Source of the DNA: an uncultured Sutterella sp.
Lineage (GTDB): Bacteria > Pseudomonadota > Gammaproteobacteria > Burkholderiales > Burkholderiaceae_F
Direction: 5' to 3'
DNA: 28,117 nucleotides
Assembly (NCBI GenBank): GCA_900538905.1
Contig: UPZS01000028.1
Span: 1 to 28,117 of the forward strand
The position numbers and the translations under genes were made by a program. Positions 7,336 to 14,693 of the stretch are shown here, in pieces. The notes below the pieces were generated by a model. It was given only the letters and a program-made list of their open reading frames with translations, was not told the DNA's origin and did no database searches. Positions within the stretch are counted from its first letter, which is position 1. Every line of letters begins with the position of its first letter.

Positions 7336-7641
7336 AAATTCGATGACAGATCCGAAGGCCTCGATATGCAAACCGTCTATCTGAGTGCCGGCTATACAAT
7401 GGGGCCGCATTACTTCGCCGGCTCTATCGGGTGGCTAAACGCAGAACTTAACGGTTCGGCAGAAGGATATCCTCAAGACGATGGGGCTGCTTTTCTCGGG
7501 GCGTTGGTCTACTACTACAGTCTGAGTAAACGCACCCAGCTTTATGCCTTCACATCGTTTATGGACGGCAAACAACTTTTGGATGCCGGCACAGATTTCA
7601 ATCAGACAACAGGTGGCTTTGGCCTGATGCATAAATTCTGA
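7336..7641 (+). pseudogene. Outer-membrane porin, C-terminal remnant
   Basis: The frame from 7336 reads about 101 residues with alternating aromatic and polar strands (YLSAGYTMG, YYYSLSKRTQLYAFTSF) and ends in a phenylalanine (GLMHKF), the standard C-terminal signature of Gram-negative beta-barrel porins recognised by the Bam machinery. A whole porin would have about 350-400 residues, so only the last quarter remains. An internal ATG at 7366 could start a 91-residue product, but without a signal peptide it could not reach the outer membrane. The missing upstream part is not found left of the mobile element. The gene keeps its own terminator at 7689-7728. Confidence 0.75.
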
Positions 7642-7688
7642 GGCCGACACTTACCGACACCATTGTTAGAAATTTTTGAGCCTTGGAG

Positions 7689-7728
7689 AATCCTGCATTT
7701 TTCTGACGGAAAGGTGCAGGATTTTTTT
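7689..7728 (+). terminator. Rho-independent terminator of the porin
   Basis: AATCCTGCA (7689-7697) pairs perfectly with TGCAGGATT (7715-7723), followed by a run of T residues to 7728. It survives although the porin gene is truncated. Confidence 0.88.
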
Positions 7729-7861
7729 GTTTTCGCTAAACCAAAGCAGACTTCTCGATATACAGCTATTTCGCCTCAAATAATCGATAACTCTGCATAT
7801 CTTGATTTTCGATGCCCTGTTCTCAGAGTCAATCATGACTTATTGGATTTGCTGAGAATAG

Positions 7862-7905
7862 AAAAACTCCCGGACTACCTTAATGAGCTAGTAGACCGGG
7901 AGTTT
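7862..7905 (-). terminator. Rho-independent terminator of AssT copy 1
   Basis: AAACTCCCGG (7864-7873) and CCGGGAGTTT (7896-7905) form a perfect 10-bp stem. On the minus strand the stem runs into five T residues (A7862-A7866), so transcription from the sulfotransferase gene should stop here. Confidence 0.8.
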
Positions 7906-7917
7906 GTGACACAAACA

Positions 7918-7944
7918 GGAGCGGCTGTGAACCGCTCCCGTTTT
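7918..7944 (+). terminator. Second hairpin beside the AssT terminator
   Basis: GGAGCGG (7918-7924) pairs with CCGCTCC (7932-7938), followed on the plus strand by CG and four T residues. It may act as a weak plus-strand terminator. With the neighbouring stem it forms a tandem barrier between porin and AssT. Confidence 0.55.
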
Positions 7945-7968
7945 AATCGCAGTTAAACGACTATCTGA

Positions 7969-9759
7969 TTACTTTCCGAAGGCTTGCTTGAGGTCCACAA
8001 TGTGGCCCTGATAGTGCGGAGCAGAGGCCTTGTTGTTATAGACGTCAATTTCAACCTTCACGTCCTTGGTCTTGTAATCAACTTCCTGCAAGCGACCGAT
8101 CGTACCCTTGGTCTGATCGAACAAGCCGACGGAGCCGTAGAAACCGAACATCGTGTCCTTGTCAGCCTGATAGGCGGCGTTGGACGTGATCGGAGCAAAG
8201 CTCTCGTAACCGCGTTCCTTACCATATTCCCAAGTCTGCTGAACCGTCATCTTTTTCGGGTCAATCTTGTATTCGACCAAGCGAGAGTAGTTCATTTCGG
8301 GCAAAGCGGGCTGCTCGTAGTGGCGAACCTGGCCGTTATCAAAGACAACGATCGAGCCCTTCTTGGAAGCGCGCGGCCAAGCGGCGTGCTGCGTGTACGT
8401 GAAGTCAAAGCCGCCTTCGCAGTCGCCCGTGGGCGAGCACTTGATGGCCTTGCCGTTGGCGTCAACCGGCTTGAGCAGCTTCTTTTCCAGACCGTTCTTC
8501 CAGCCCACGGACGGAGCAAGAATCCACTTCACCTGCTTGTCGCGGCCGATCTTCATCACGCCCTGGTGGCGAGCGGAAATGATGATCGAATCATCCGTCG
8601 GATCGTATGCAACCGAGTTGACGTGCGCCCAGTTGCGGCCCGTACCGACGCCTGCAGCGTCACCGAACGGTGCGAGCGGTTCGGAACCCACACTCTGACC
8701 CTGAGCATCCAGGTCAACGTTCATGCAAACGGCGCCGAGGTCGAGATTCTTGATCAAAGCGTCGCGCGTCGGATCCAAAATGGTGTTCAGATCCCATTCG
8801 TCAATCACGTTGCCGGAACGGTCGACTTCGATGATGATGTCGCGCACGGTCTGAACGACCTGACCGTCAGGACGATGGTAGCGGTACTTGGCAGCACGCA
8901 GCAACACATGACCGTTGGGCATTTCCCAAGAAGCATGGCTCAAATCAATATAGCCCGGCGGCAGTTCGTGCTTGGCCACGACGCGACCGGCCAGATTAAG
9001 TTCGATCCAGCGTTGGCCCTGAACGAACGTGTAGGTGCCGGCCTTGGTCGGGAAGAAACCCATCGCGTAGCCGCGATCAGCAATGTTGTAGTTGATGCCG
9101 TCGTAGATGGCTTCGGGTTCGAGCCACCAACGGAATTCGCCCTGCGTGTCAACCACGTAGTTCAGAGGAATCGTTTCGAAAGCGAGAGAACCGCCGGAGG
9201 GATTAGCCGCACTCTTGCTCATCTTGGGCGTCTTGGGCATGATCCAGTTGACTTCGGAGCCCTTGGGCGGACGTGTACCGGAGTTAACGAGATACAGACG
9301 GTTCTTGAACTTGGGATCAAGCTTGGTGACCTTGGGCTGCGGCAGAGCCGTGATGTTGCGGTTGTCCATGTAGGGCATCGTGAGCGCCGGCGTCAGGATG
9401 CTGTACGTGTCGGTAATCTTCTTGCCATCAAGCTTGTAGCTCACGACAACCGTGTTGCGATAGTCGGGATAGAGGCCAAACACGGGAATGCCGTCGTTGG
9501 AAAGCAACGTCGAGCGACCGACGTCGTAGGTGATGTCGATGCCTCCGTTGGGCTTGCCCTTAACAGTCACTTTGATATCCGTCGGCTGCTTGGTGTTGCG
9601 ATTGATAACAGCCGTCAAAGGCGAGTAGCCGTAGGGGTTGACGATCACATTGCCCAAATGCGTTCCTTTCGGAGTGGGAGCGGGCGCCATGGATTCGGCA
9701 CTGGCAGCCATTGAGAAGGCAACGGCAGCGGCGGCAATCGTCAAGTGAAGAATCTTCAT
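7969..9759 (-). CDS. assT: Arylsulfate sulfotransferase AssT, copy 1 (Sec-exported, with disulfide)
   Basis: AssT enzymes move a sulfuryl group from one phenolic sulfate to another phenol in the periplasm, through a sulfohistidine intermediate and without PAPS. This 596-residue protein matches the usual length (about 598). It has a Sec-type signal peptide (cleavage near residues 20-22, SAE). Residues matching the known catalytic set are His275, His379 and Asn381 (NWAHVNS), Arg397 (SARHQ) and His458 (TQHAAW). Cys441 and Cys447 (CSPTGDC) match the disulfide that DsbL forms in uropathogenic E. coli AssT; nearly all these positions show the same offset of 23 from the E. coli mature numbering I recall. 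GAGGAG precedes the start. The gene is divergent from a LysR regulator, and the DsbI and DsbL genes are nearby. Confidence 0.95.
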   Translation of the reverse strand: MKILHLTIAAAAVAFSMAASAESMAPAPTPKGTHLGNVIVNPYGYSPLTAVINRNTKQPTDIKVTVKGKPNGGIDITYDVGRSTLLSNDGIPVFGLYPDYRNTVVVSYKLDGKKITDTYSILTPALTMPYMDNRNITALPQPKVTKLDPKFKNRLYLVNSGTRPPKGSEVNWIMPKTPKMSKSAANPSGGSLAFETIPLNYVVDTQGEFRWWLEPEAIYDGINYNIADRGYAMGFFPTKAGTYTFVQGQRWIELNLAGRVVAKHELPPGYIDLSHASWEMPNGHVLLRAAKYRYHRPDGQVVQTVRDIIIEVDRSGNVIDEWDLNTILDPTRDALIKNLDLGAVCMNVDLDAQGQSVGSEPLAPFGDAAGVGTGRNWAHVNSVAYDPTDDSIIISARHQGVMKIGRDKQVKWILAPSVGWKNGLEKKLLKPVDANGKAIKCSPTGDCEGGFDFTYTQHAAWPRASKKGSIVVFDNGQVRHYEQPALPEMNYSRLVEYKIDPKKMTVQQTWEYGKERGYESFAPITSNAAYQADKDTMFGFYGSVGLFDQTKGTIGRLQEVDYKTKDVKVEIDVYNNKASAPHYQGHIVDLKQAFGK

Positions 9760-9789
9760 TTGTCTTTCTCCTCGTGGTCTAGTCGACGC

Positions 9790-9817
9790 ACCGGCTCATC
9801 GTTTTTATTGAACCGGT
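9790..9817 (-). promoter_or_regulatory. Leader hairpin of AssT copy 1
   Basis: ACCGGCTC (9790-9797) and GAACCGGT (9810-9817) form an 8-bp stem with one G-T pair in the 5' leader, about 30 bases upstream of the start codon. There is no T-run. The inner GAACCGGTTC (9810-9819) is itself a perfect palindrome, so it could equally be a DNA-binding site. Confidence 0.35.
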
Positions 9818-9841
9818 TCCTTGCAAATCAGTCTATAGAGA

Positions 9842-9854
9842 CTTGAATTTCAAG
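9842..9854. promoter_or_regulatory. Palindrome in the assT-lysR divergent promoter
   Basis: CTTGAA and TTCAAG flank a single T in the middle of the 216-base region between AssT copy 1 and its LysR gene. LysR proteins usually bind interrupted palindromes in such regions, so it is a reasonable candidate operator. The assignment is positional. Confidence 0.4.
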
Positions 9855-9975
9855 GAAATCGGCTCATACCCAGATTGGATCGCCACGGGTCGCAACGCGC
9901 GGTTGCAGGATTTGCAAAGACGCTTAAGATGGAAACTGTTCCTCCTCAAGAACGGCTAAAACAAGGCAGAGTTTT

Positions 9976-10929
9976 ATGCACAATCAAAGCCACCACAATT
10001 ACCCTGACAACACTATTCTTCTGGTTCTCTCTTCGCTTTTTAAAACGATGAGTCTCACACTTACCGGAAACGAACTCGGTACTTCCACGGCCACCATCAG
10101 CCGTGCCCTGTCAGCGGCACGCGAGTTTTTTGCCGACGAACTTTTTGTCAGAAGCGGACCGCGCATGGTACCCACGGCTCGCATGCGTGAGTTATTGCCC
10201 GACATTAACGATGTATTGCAACGGCTCGAGAAGCTTTCGGCGCCGACCGTGTTCGATCCGGCTGATTTATCCCGAACCTTTCGAATTGCGGCAGCGGATA
10301 ACGGCGTACTCGCCTTTCTTTTCCCTGCTTTCAAACGAATCTTGAAGCAAGCTCCACAAGTCAAGCTTGACGTCATCGGCCTCAACGGCGACCTTTTTGA
10401 GGATCTTCGCAACGGACGCCTTGATCTGGCCATGTTCCCGTTTGACCCGATTCCGCCCGAATGCCGCAGCGTTGTACTTGTTGACGAACCCGATGTGTTA
10501 CTCGTTAAAAAAGGACATCCTTTGGTCGCCATCTACAAGGAAAAGGGAGAATTGTCGCTATCTGATATCCAGGCCTATCCAAAAGTCAAAATCAGCAACG
10601 TCACGCACAATTTCTCGGCAGCTGTCGTGCGTTACCATGCCAGCCTCATGGCACATGAAAGCGACGGAGCGAGCATCTCGATGCCCTACTTTTTGGCAGC
10701 TCCCTGGATGGTTTTGGAAACCGAAGCCACCGTGAAAATTCTCGAAAAAAACGGCAGGTTGCTTGCTCGCTACCTGCCGTTGGAGGTTTTACCGCTTCCG
10801 CCTAGCATTGCCGGCCATTATGAACGCCGCGTAATCTGGCACGAAAACGCTTCGGGCGATCCGGCTTTGCGATGGTTCATCGCCATGCTTCGAGCTTCGT
10901 GCCAAGAGCAGGCTCAGCAGTCAACATAA
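9976..10929 (+). CDS. LysR-family regulator divergent from AssT copy 1
   Basis: This 317-residue protein has an N-terminal winged helix-turn-helix (LTGNELGTSTATISRALSAA near residues 30-50, then DELFVRSG) and a C-terminal periplasmic-binding-like effector domain, the normal LysR plan. It is a paralogue of the LysR-type protein at 14694: both share SIAAADN/RIAAADN and an RGE- or NGRLDLA-like stretch and end in a similar IWHE motif. It is divergent from AssT copy 1, so that gene is the expected target, with an aryl sulfate or phenol as possible inducer (inference). It ends 13 bases before the convergent DsbI gene. Confidence 0.9.
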   Translation: MHNQSHHNYPDNTILLVLSSLFKTMSLTLTGNELGTSTATISRALSAAREFFADELFVRSGPRMVPTARMRELLPDINDVLQRLEKLSAPTVFDPADLSRTFRIAAADNGVLAFLFPAFKRILKQAPQVKLDVIGLNGDLFEDLRNGRLDLAMFPFDPIPPECRSVVLVDEPDVLLVKKGHPLVAIYKEKGELSLSDIQAYPKVKISNVTHNFSAAVVRYHASLMAHESDGASISMPYFLAAPWMVLETEATVKILEKNGRLLARYLPLEVLPLPPSIAGHYERRVIWHENASGDPALRWFIAMLRASCQEQAQQST

Positions 10930-10942
10930 CAACCGTTGGAAA

Positions 10943-11614
10943 TTAGGCTTTTTTCACAAAATCACGCATCACCCAACCGAAGATCATGGCGGCAAGGAAG
11001 ATGGCCGCAACGATGCATGCGAGCAGACAGCAGGAAGCCATGTCCATGAACTTCCACTGCGGGATCAGATACCAGCCGTCGGAAGACTGATAGAGCTCGA
11101 TGAACCAGCGCTGCAGATCGCTCAATACGGCGCCGTCAGGAACGACGGGAGCGTCGTAACCGCAGTCGCCTGTGGGCTGGAACCAGGCCGGAGCCCACTT
11201 TTCAAGCGGCAGACCAAACGGAAAGTGCGGTTCCGTCGAGCAACCCTGCATGCCGAACATGGCCATCGGATCGTCGGAATGCACGGCATCGTGAATGCCG
11301 ATGAGCTTCCAAGAGCACATGATTGTGTAAACGAGACCGTAGAGCGAAATCACGTAACCCACAACCTTGGCCCAGAGCGCCTTCGGGTTGATCATTGCGA
11401 TGATGCAACCCAAGGCCATTACCAGATTGCCGTAGCGAATGTAGACACACTGCTCGCACGGCAACATGTGCATCCAATCCTGAAACACGTAGTGAGCCAG
11501 CAGCACCATGGCGATCATGGCAAAGGCGATGATGCCCCAAGGCCAGCGCGAATCCTGCCAGTCGGCAAGCGTATTGACAGGATCTGTCTTCAGACCACTA
11601 AAAAATTTTTTCAT
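10943..11614 (-). CDS. dsbI: DsbI, DsbB-type quinone-linked thiol oxidase
   Basis: This 223-residue inner-membrane protein re-oxidises a DsbA-type partner and passes electrons to quinone. It shows four or five membrane helices, the first periplasmic cysteine pair Cys53-Cys56 (PCEQC) and a second loop pair Cys125 (GMQGCSTEP) and Cys151 (TGDCGYD). The long second loop with GCSTEP and FPFGLPLEKW is typical of the DsbI branch that serves arylsulfate sulfotransferase rather than of general DsbB. The start ATG at 11614 has a GGGGGA stretch about ten bases upstream. DsbL lies upstream on the same strand, but a terminator-like hairpin separates them. Extra cysteines (Cys195, Cys196, Cys200) lie in the last helix. 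Confidence 0.9.
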   Translation of the reverse strand: MKKFFSGLKTDPVNTLADWQDSRWPWGIIAFAMIAMVLLAHYVFQDWMHMLPCEQCVYIRYGNLVMALGCIIAMINPKALWAKVVGYVISLYGLVYTIMCSWKLIGIHDAVHSDDPMAMFGMQGCSTEPHFPFGLPLEKWAPAWFQPTGDCGYDAPVVPDGAVLSDLQRWFIELYQSSDGWYLIPQWKFMDMASCCLLACIVAAIFLAAMIFGWVMRDFVKKA

Positions 11615-11685
11615 CGCAAAAATCCCCCGCCTGCCGCGCTGAAAATTTGGCTTCGGGCTTCAGTGCCGGCTCGGTGTAAAAATCG

Positions 11686-11737
11686 AAAAAAGAATCGGGA
11701 GAGACAACTGCACTTGCAGTTCGCGGTTGTCTCCCCC
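11686..11737 (-). terminator. Terminator or attenuator between dsbL and dsbI
   Basis: On the minus strand GAGACAAC (11701-11708) and GTTGTCTC (11726-11733) form an 8-bp stem, extended by GGG/CCC after one mismatch. It is followed by six T residues (A11686-A11691). It would reduce dsbI expression relative to dsbL, or separate them into two transcripts. Confidence 0.65.
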
Positions 11738-11767
11738 GTTAGGAGAGAAACAAGAAACTGTTCAGGT

Positions 11768-12418
11768 TTACTTCATTTCCTTGAGTTCTTTGACCAGATT
11801 GACCATGCCGTCGAAATTGCGGATGCTCTTGGTCATGATCAGATACTTGCCGTTGACGACATAAGCCGGGATACCCTGGATCTTGGCCACGTCGTAGGAG
11901 GTCTTCCATTCGGCGCACAGAGCTTTGACGGCTTCGTCGTTTTTCGCCTTGTTGAATTCGTCAAGGCTAATGCCCGTTGCGTCCGTCAGGGTCTTCAGGA
12001 ACGCGGCTTCACCGGACGTCCAGCGTTCGCCCTTCTTGTGATAAGCCTGATAGATGGCGTCCTTGGCCTTCTTAAAGAGCGAATCCTTGGATTCGATCGA
12101 CACGCCGGCAGCCTTATCCTTCAGCATGCACATGGCGAGGAATTCGCTCGCAACACGGCCGTACTTGCCCTTGGTTTCCAGATGCACCGGATTGAAAGCA
12201 AGGCCCAGTTCCTTTTCGATGCGCGGCAAAACCTTCGGATCCACGCCGACGTCGTACTTGAAGCAGAACGGGCAGTCGTAACTGAAGATCTTGGTGAGCT
12301 TGCCTTCGGCGTTGACCATGGGCTTGTCAAGTTTCACATAGTCGGTACCTTCGGTAGCAGCCATCGCAGTGGCGGCGATAACCGAAAGGCCAAGAGCAAA
12401 CAAAGTCTTTTTGAACAT
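11768..12418 (-). CDS. dsbL: DsbL, DsbA-type periplasmic thiol oxidase
   Basis: The ATG at 12418 gives 216 residues and is preceded by AGGAG. A longer frame extends upstream to 12475, but it lacks this site and would bury the signal peptide. The N-terminus is a Sec signal cleaved near AMA. The mature protein is a thioredoxin-fold oxidase with the active-site CPFC (residues 49-52) and a cis-proline loop at Pro184 (QGIPAYV). Extra cysteines occur at 97 and 168. DsbL proteins oxidise AssT and are re-oxidised by DsbI, and all three are encoded here. The redox pair is thus likely dedicated to AssT copy 1, which alone retains the target cysteines. Confidence 0.92.
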   Translation of the reverse strand: MFKKTLFALGLSVIAATAMAATEGTDYVKLDKPMVNAEGKLTKIFSYDCPFCFKYDVGVDPKVLPRIEKELGLAFNPVHLETKGKYGRVASEFLAMCMLKDKAAGVSIESKDSLFKKAKDAIYQAYHKKGERWTSGEAAFLKTLTDATGISLDEFNKAKNDEAVKALCAEWKTSYDVAKIQGIPAYVVNGKYLIMTKSIRNFDGMVNLVKELKEMK

Positions 12419-12600
12419 TTTGAATTTCTCCTCGCTAACTTCAGCCGATGCCCAGTCAGAAAATCGTGCAGGCAATCGCGCTCAATTCTTAACACTCAGT
12501 TTAGAAACAAGATGCCTGCAGAACAATCGAGATTTGCCAAAGGGCACCTGCGTGTTCGTGCAATGTCTAGTTGCAGAAATTAAAAAATCCTTCCCGACCG

Positions 12601-12635
12601 GGCAAAAACAGCTGCAAAACGCCGCCGTTTTTGCC
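12601..12635 (-). terminator. Possible terminator of AssT copy 2
   Basis: GGCAAAAAC (12601-12609) and GTTTTTGCC (12627-12635) are perfect 9-bp arms just past the stop codon of AssT copy 2. A T-run on the minus strand follows about 15 bases later, near 12582-12587. It is a reasonable end for the gene, though less textbook than the others. Confidence 0.5.
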
Positions 12636-12655
12636 GGTCTCATGCCGTTACGGAG

Positions 12656-14497
12656 TTACTTGGAGAAAGCCTTGGCCACCGAAACCGGAAGCGCCTGGTA
12701 ACCCATCGAACCCACGATCACGATCTCAACGGACGGTTCCTTTTCGCCCCACTTGAACTCGTTGATAACAGGCGAAGCGATGCCGGCCTTTTCACCGGGT
12801 TTCAGTTCGGACGGACGGCGTCCCATGCCGGCCGTAGCCGAGTAGACCATGATGGAGTTCTTGTCGGCCTCGTAGCGCGTAAGCGACGTCACCGGGCTGT
12901 ACCACGCAAAGCCGCGTTCCTTGCCGTATTCCCAAACCTGTTCGGCCGTCATCTTCTTCTGGTCGATCTTGTAGACCACGGCGCGGCTGTACTTCATTTC
13001 AGGCAGGGCGGGCTGTTCCATACCGCGGGCGTCGCCGTTGTCGAACACCGTAATGTAGATGACGTTCTTGTCAGACTTTTCATCAATACGGAAAGCCGTA
13101 TGCTGCGTCCACGTGAAGTCGAAGTCGCCTTCAACCTGGCTGCCTTCAACCTTGAGCTTCTTGCCGTTGGCGTCAACCGGAGCAAGGAGCTTGTCGGCCC
13201 AGGGCTTCTTCCAACCTTCGGGCGAAGCGAGAATCCACTTCACCTTCTTGTCTCGACCGATCTTGATGATGGCCGACTGGTGACGGGACGACAAAATGAT
13301 CGAGTCATCGGTCGGGTCGTAGTCAACAGAGTTAACGTGCGCCCAGTTGCGACCCGGACCCGTGCCCACGATGTCACCAAAATGATCGCTTGCGTCAAGC
13401 TTGGCCAATTCTTCGGCCGACAGCGTCTTGCCGGCTTGGCTGGCGTCAATGTTCAAGCACACCGCACCCTGATCGAGTACCTTCATCACGTTGTCGCGGT
13501 ACGGATCGAGAATTTCCCACAGACGCCATTCGTCGACCACCTGACCGTTGCCGTCGACTTCGACAATCACGTCGCGCACGGTGCGAACACGCTTGTTGTC
13601 GGCGCGACGCAAATCGGCGCTCGCCGCACGGATGAAGGTGTGGCCGTTCTGCGCGTTATCAAGCGAATGCGAGAAGTCAATGTAGCCCACCGGCAGACGG
13701 CGGTTGTAGATTTCGCGGCCCATCAGGTCGTACTTAACGTAGCGCTGACCGTAACCCCAAGTGATGTTGCCGTCTTCATCCTGCTGGAAGCCCATCATCA
13801 CGCCTGAGCGATACATCTGCTCGACGTCGTAGATCGGTTCGACGTGCATGTACCAGCGCACTTCACCCTTGGTGTCGATGATGGCATTCATCGGGTAGAA
13901 GTTCCATTCCATCGCGCCGCCCATCGGATTGTTCCAAACCATGCGCGTGGCCTTGGCGTACTGCTGCATCAGGTTGTTGACAAGGTACAGACGATCGGAG
14001 AACTTCGGATCCATCTTGACGACCTTGGTTTCGAACATATTGTGCGAAAGCGTCGGGTTGCCGCTCACTTCGTGATAAACAGGAGCCGTGTAAATCGTGT
14101 AGGTTTCCGAAATCTTTTCAGTCTTGCCGTGGAACTTGCGCGTGTAGGTCACTTCCACCTTGTTGTTGTAGTCAGCGTAGAGGCCAAAGACAGGGATACC
14201 CGCGTGAGTGAGCAGCTGTTTGCGGCTTACCTTGTACTTGATTTCCTGGCCGCCCTTCTTGGGAACAATGCGTACGGTCGCTTCCGTGATTTCGTAACCG
14301 CCGTTTTTGATGATGGCGGTGAGCGGCGCAATTTTGTATGGATTGACGATGATTTCGCCGAGCTTGCCTTGTGCGGCAAACGTCACGCGCGGGCCCGACG
14401 AACCGCCGGCTGCGGCAGCTGTCCCCGAGAAAGTGCCCGCAACGAGAGCAGCAATGGTGCCCATAAACAAAGAACGACGACCGATGGTGACCGACAT
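12656..14497 (-). CDS. assT: Arylsulfate sulfotransferase AssT, copy 2 (Tat-like signal, no cysteine pair)
   Basis: The ATG at 14497 has GGAGAG at normal spacing and gives 613 residues; the longer upstream frame is not supported. The N-terminus reads GRRSLFMG (residues 6-13) before a hydrophobic stretch, a Tat-like signal, unlike the Sec signal of copy 1. The catalytic residues are kept: His277, His387, Asn389, Arg405 and His466. The region that carries CSPTGDC in copy 1 is KVEGSQV here, so the conserved disulfide is gone; the only cysteine of the mature protein is Cys347, which copy 1 also has. This suggests folding in the cytoplasm and independence from DsbL. The gene is divergent from its own LysR regulator. 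Its substrate range may differ from copy 1. Confidence 0.94.
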   Translation of the reverse strand: MSVTIGRRSLFMGTIAALVAGTFSGTAAAAGGSSGPRVTFAAQGKLGEIIVNPYKIAPLTAIIKNGGYEITEATVRIVPKKGGQEIKYKVSRKQLLTHAGIPVFGLYADYNNKVEVTYTRKFHGKTEKISETYTIYTAPVYHEVSGNPTLSHNMFETKVVKMDPKFSDRLYLVNNLMQQYAKATRMVWNNPMGGAMEWNFYPMNAIIDTKGEVRWYMHVEPIYDVEQMYRSGVMMGFQQDEDGNITWGYGQRYVKYDLMGREIYNRRLPVGYIDFSHSLDNAQNGHTFIRAASADLRRADNKRVRTVRDVIVEVDGNGQVVDEWRLWEILDPYRDNVMKVLDQGAVCLNIDASQAGKTLSAEELAKLDASDHFGDIVGTGPGRNWAHVNSVDYDPTDDSIILSSRHQSAIIKIGRDKKVKWILASPEGWKKPWADKLLAPVDANGKKLKVEGSQVEGDFDFTWTQHTAFRIDEKSDKNVIYITVFDNGDARGMEQPALPEMKYSRAVVYKIDQKKMTAEQVWEYGKERGFAWYSPVTSLTRYEADKNSIMVYSATAGMGRRPSELKPGEKAGIASPVINEFKWGEKEPSVEIVIVGSMGYQALPVSVAKAFSK

Positions 14498-14522
14498 GAT
14501 TTTCTCTCCAAACAAACAGTTC

Positions 14523-14548
14523 AAAAAACAAAAGCCCGCATGAGCTTT
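14523..14548 (-). terminator. Terminator-like hairpin in the leader of AssT copy 2
   Basis: On the minus strand AAAGCTC and GGGCTTT (14531-14548) form a 7-bp stem with loop ATGC, including one G-T pair, followed by TGTTTTTT. It lies 26-50 bases upstream of the start codon, inside the presumed 5' leader, so it may attenuate AssT copy 2. Confidence 0.5.
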
Positions 14549-14661
14549 CGCCTCTTTATTTATCGTAAGCAAGGATTGTTTTTGCCGAAATGGCGATTTT
14601 CCTTTCCTTTTTCGACAAAAATGACATAAGCTTTTATCGGTAATCGAAAAGTCAAACCGCA

Positions 14662-14678
14662 GAGAAAGTCTCTTTCTC
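14662..14678. promoter_or_regulatory. Inverted repeat upstream of the second LysR gene
   Basis: GAGAAAG (14662-14668) and CTTTCTC (14672-14678) are perfect 7-bp arms with a TCT centre, 15 bases before the LysR start. The site could be an autoregulatory operator or an mRNA hairpin. The gene lacks a visible Shine-Dalgarno sequence, which makes the mRNA reading worth considering. Confidence 0.45.
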
Positions 14679-14693
14679 CGTCAGTTCCCGCGT

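Larger units (their letters stand above)
7642..7968. other. Intergenic region between porin remnant and AssT copy 1
   Basis: This gene-free stretch holds the porin terminator (7689-7728) and a pair of strong hairpins (7862-7944) that end the AssT gene. A 97-codon frame runs through it but crosses all these hairpins and has no ribosome binding site, so I do not call it. Confidence 0.6.

Noticed and set aside
7663..7956. 97-codon frame after the porin remnant
   Set aside because: It runs through the porin terminator and the tandem AssT terminators and has no ribosome binding site.
7984..9714. Long plus-strand frame opposite AssT copy 1
   Set aside because: No domain is visible and no ribosome binding site exists; AssT on the other strand has complete catalytic residues.
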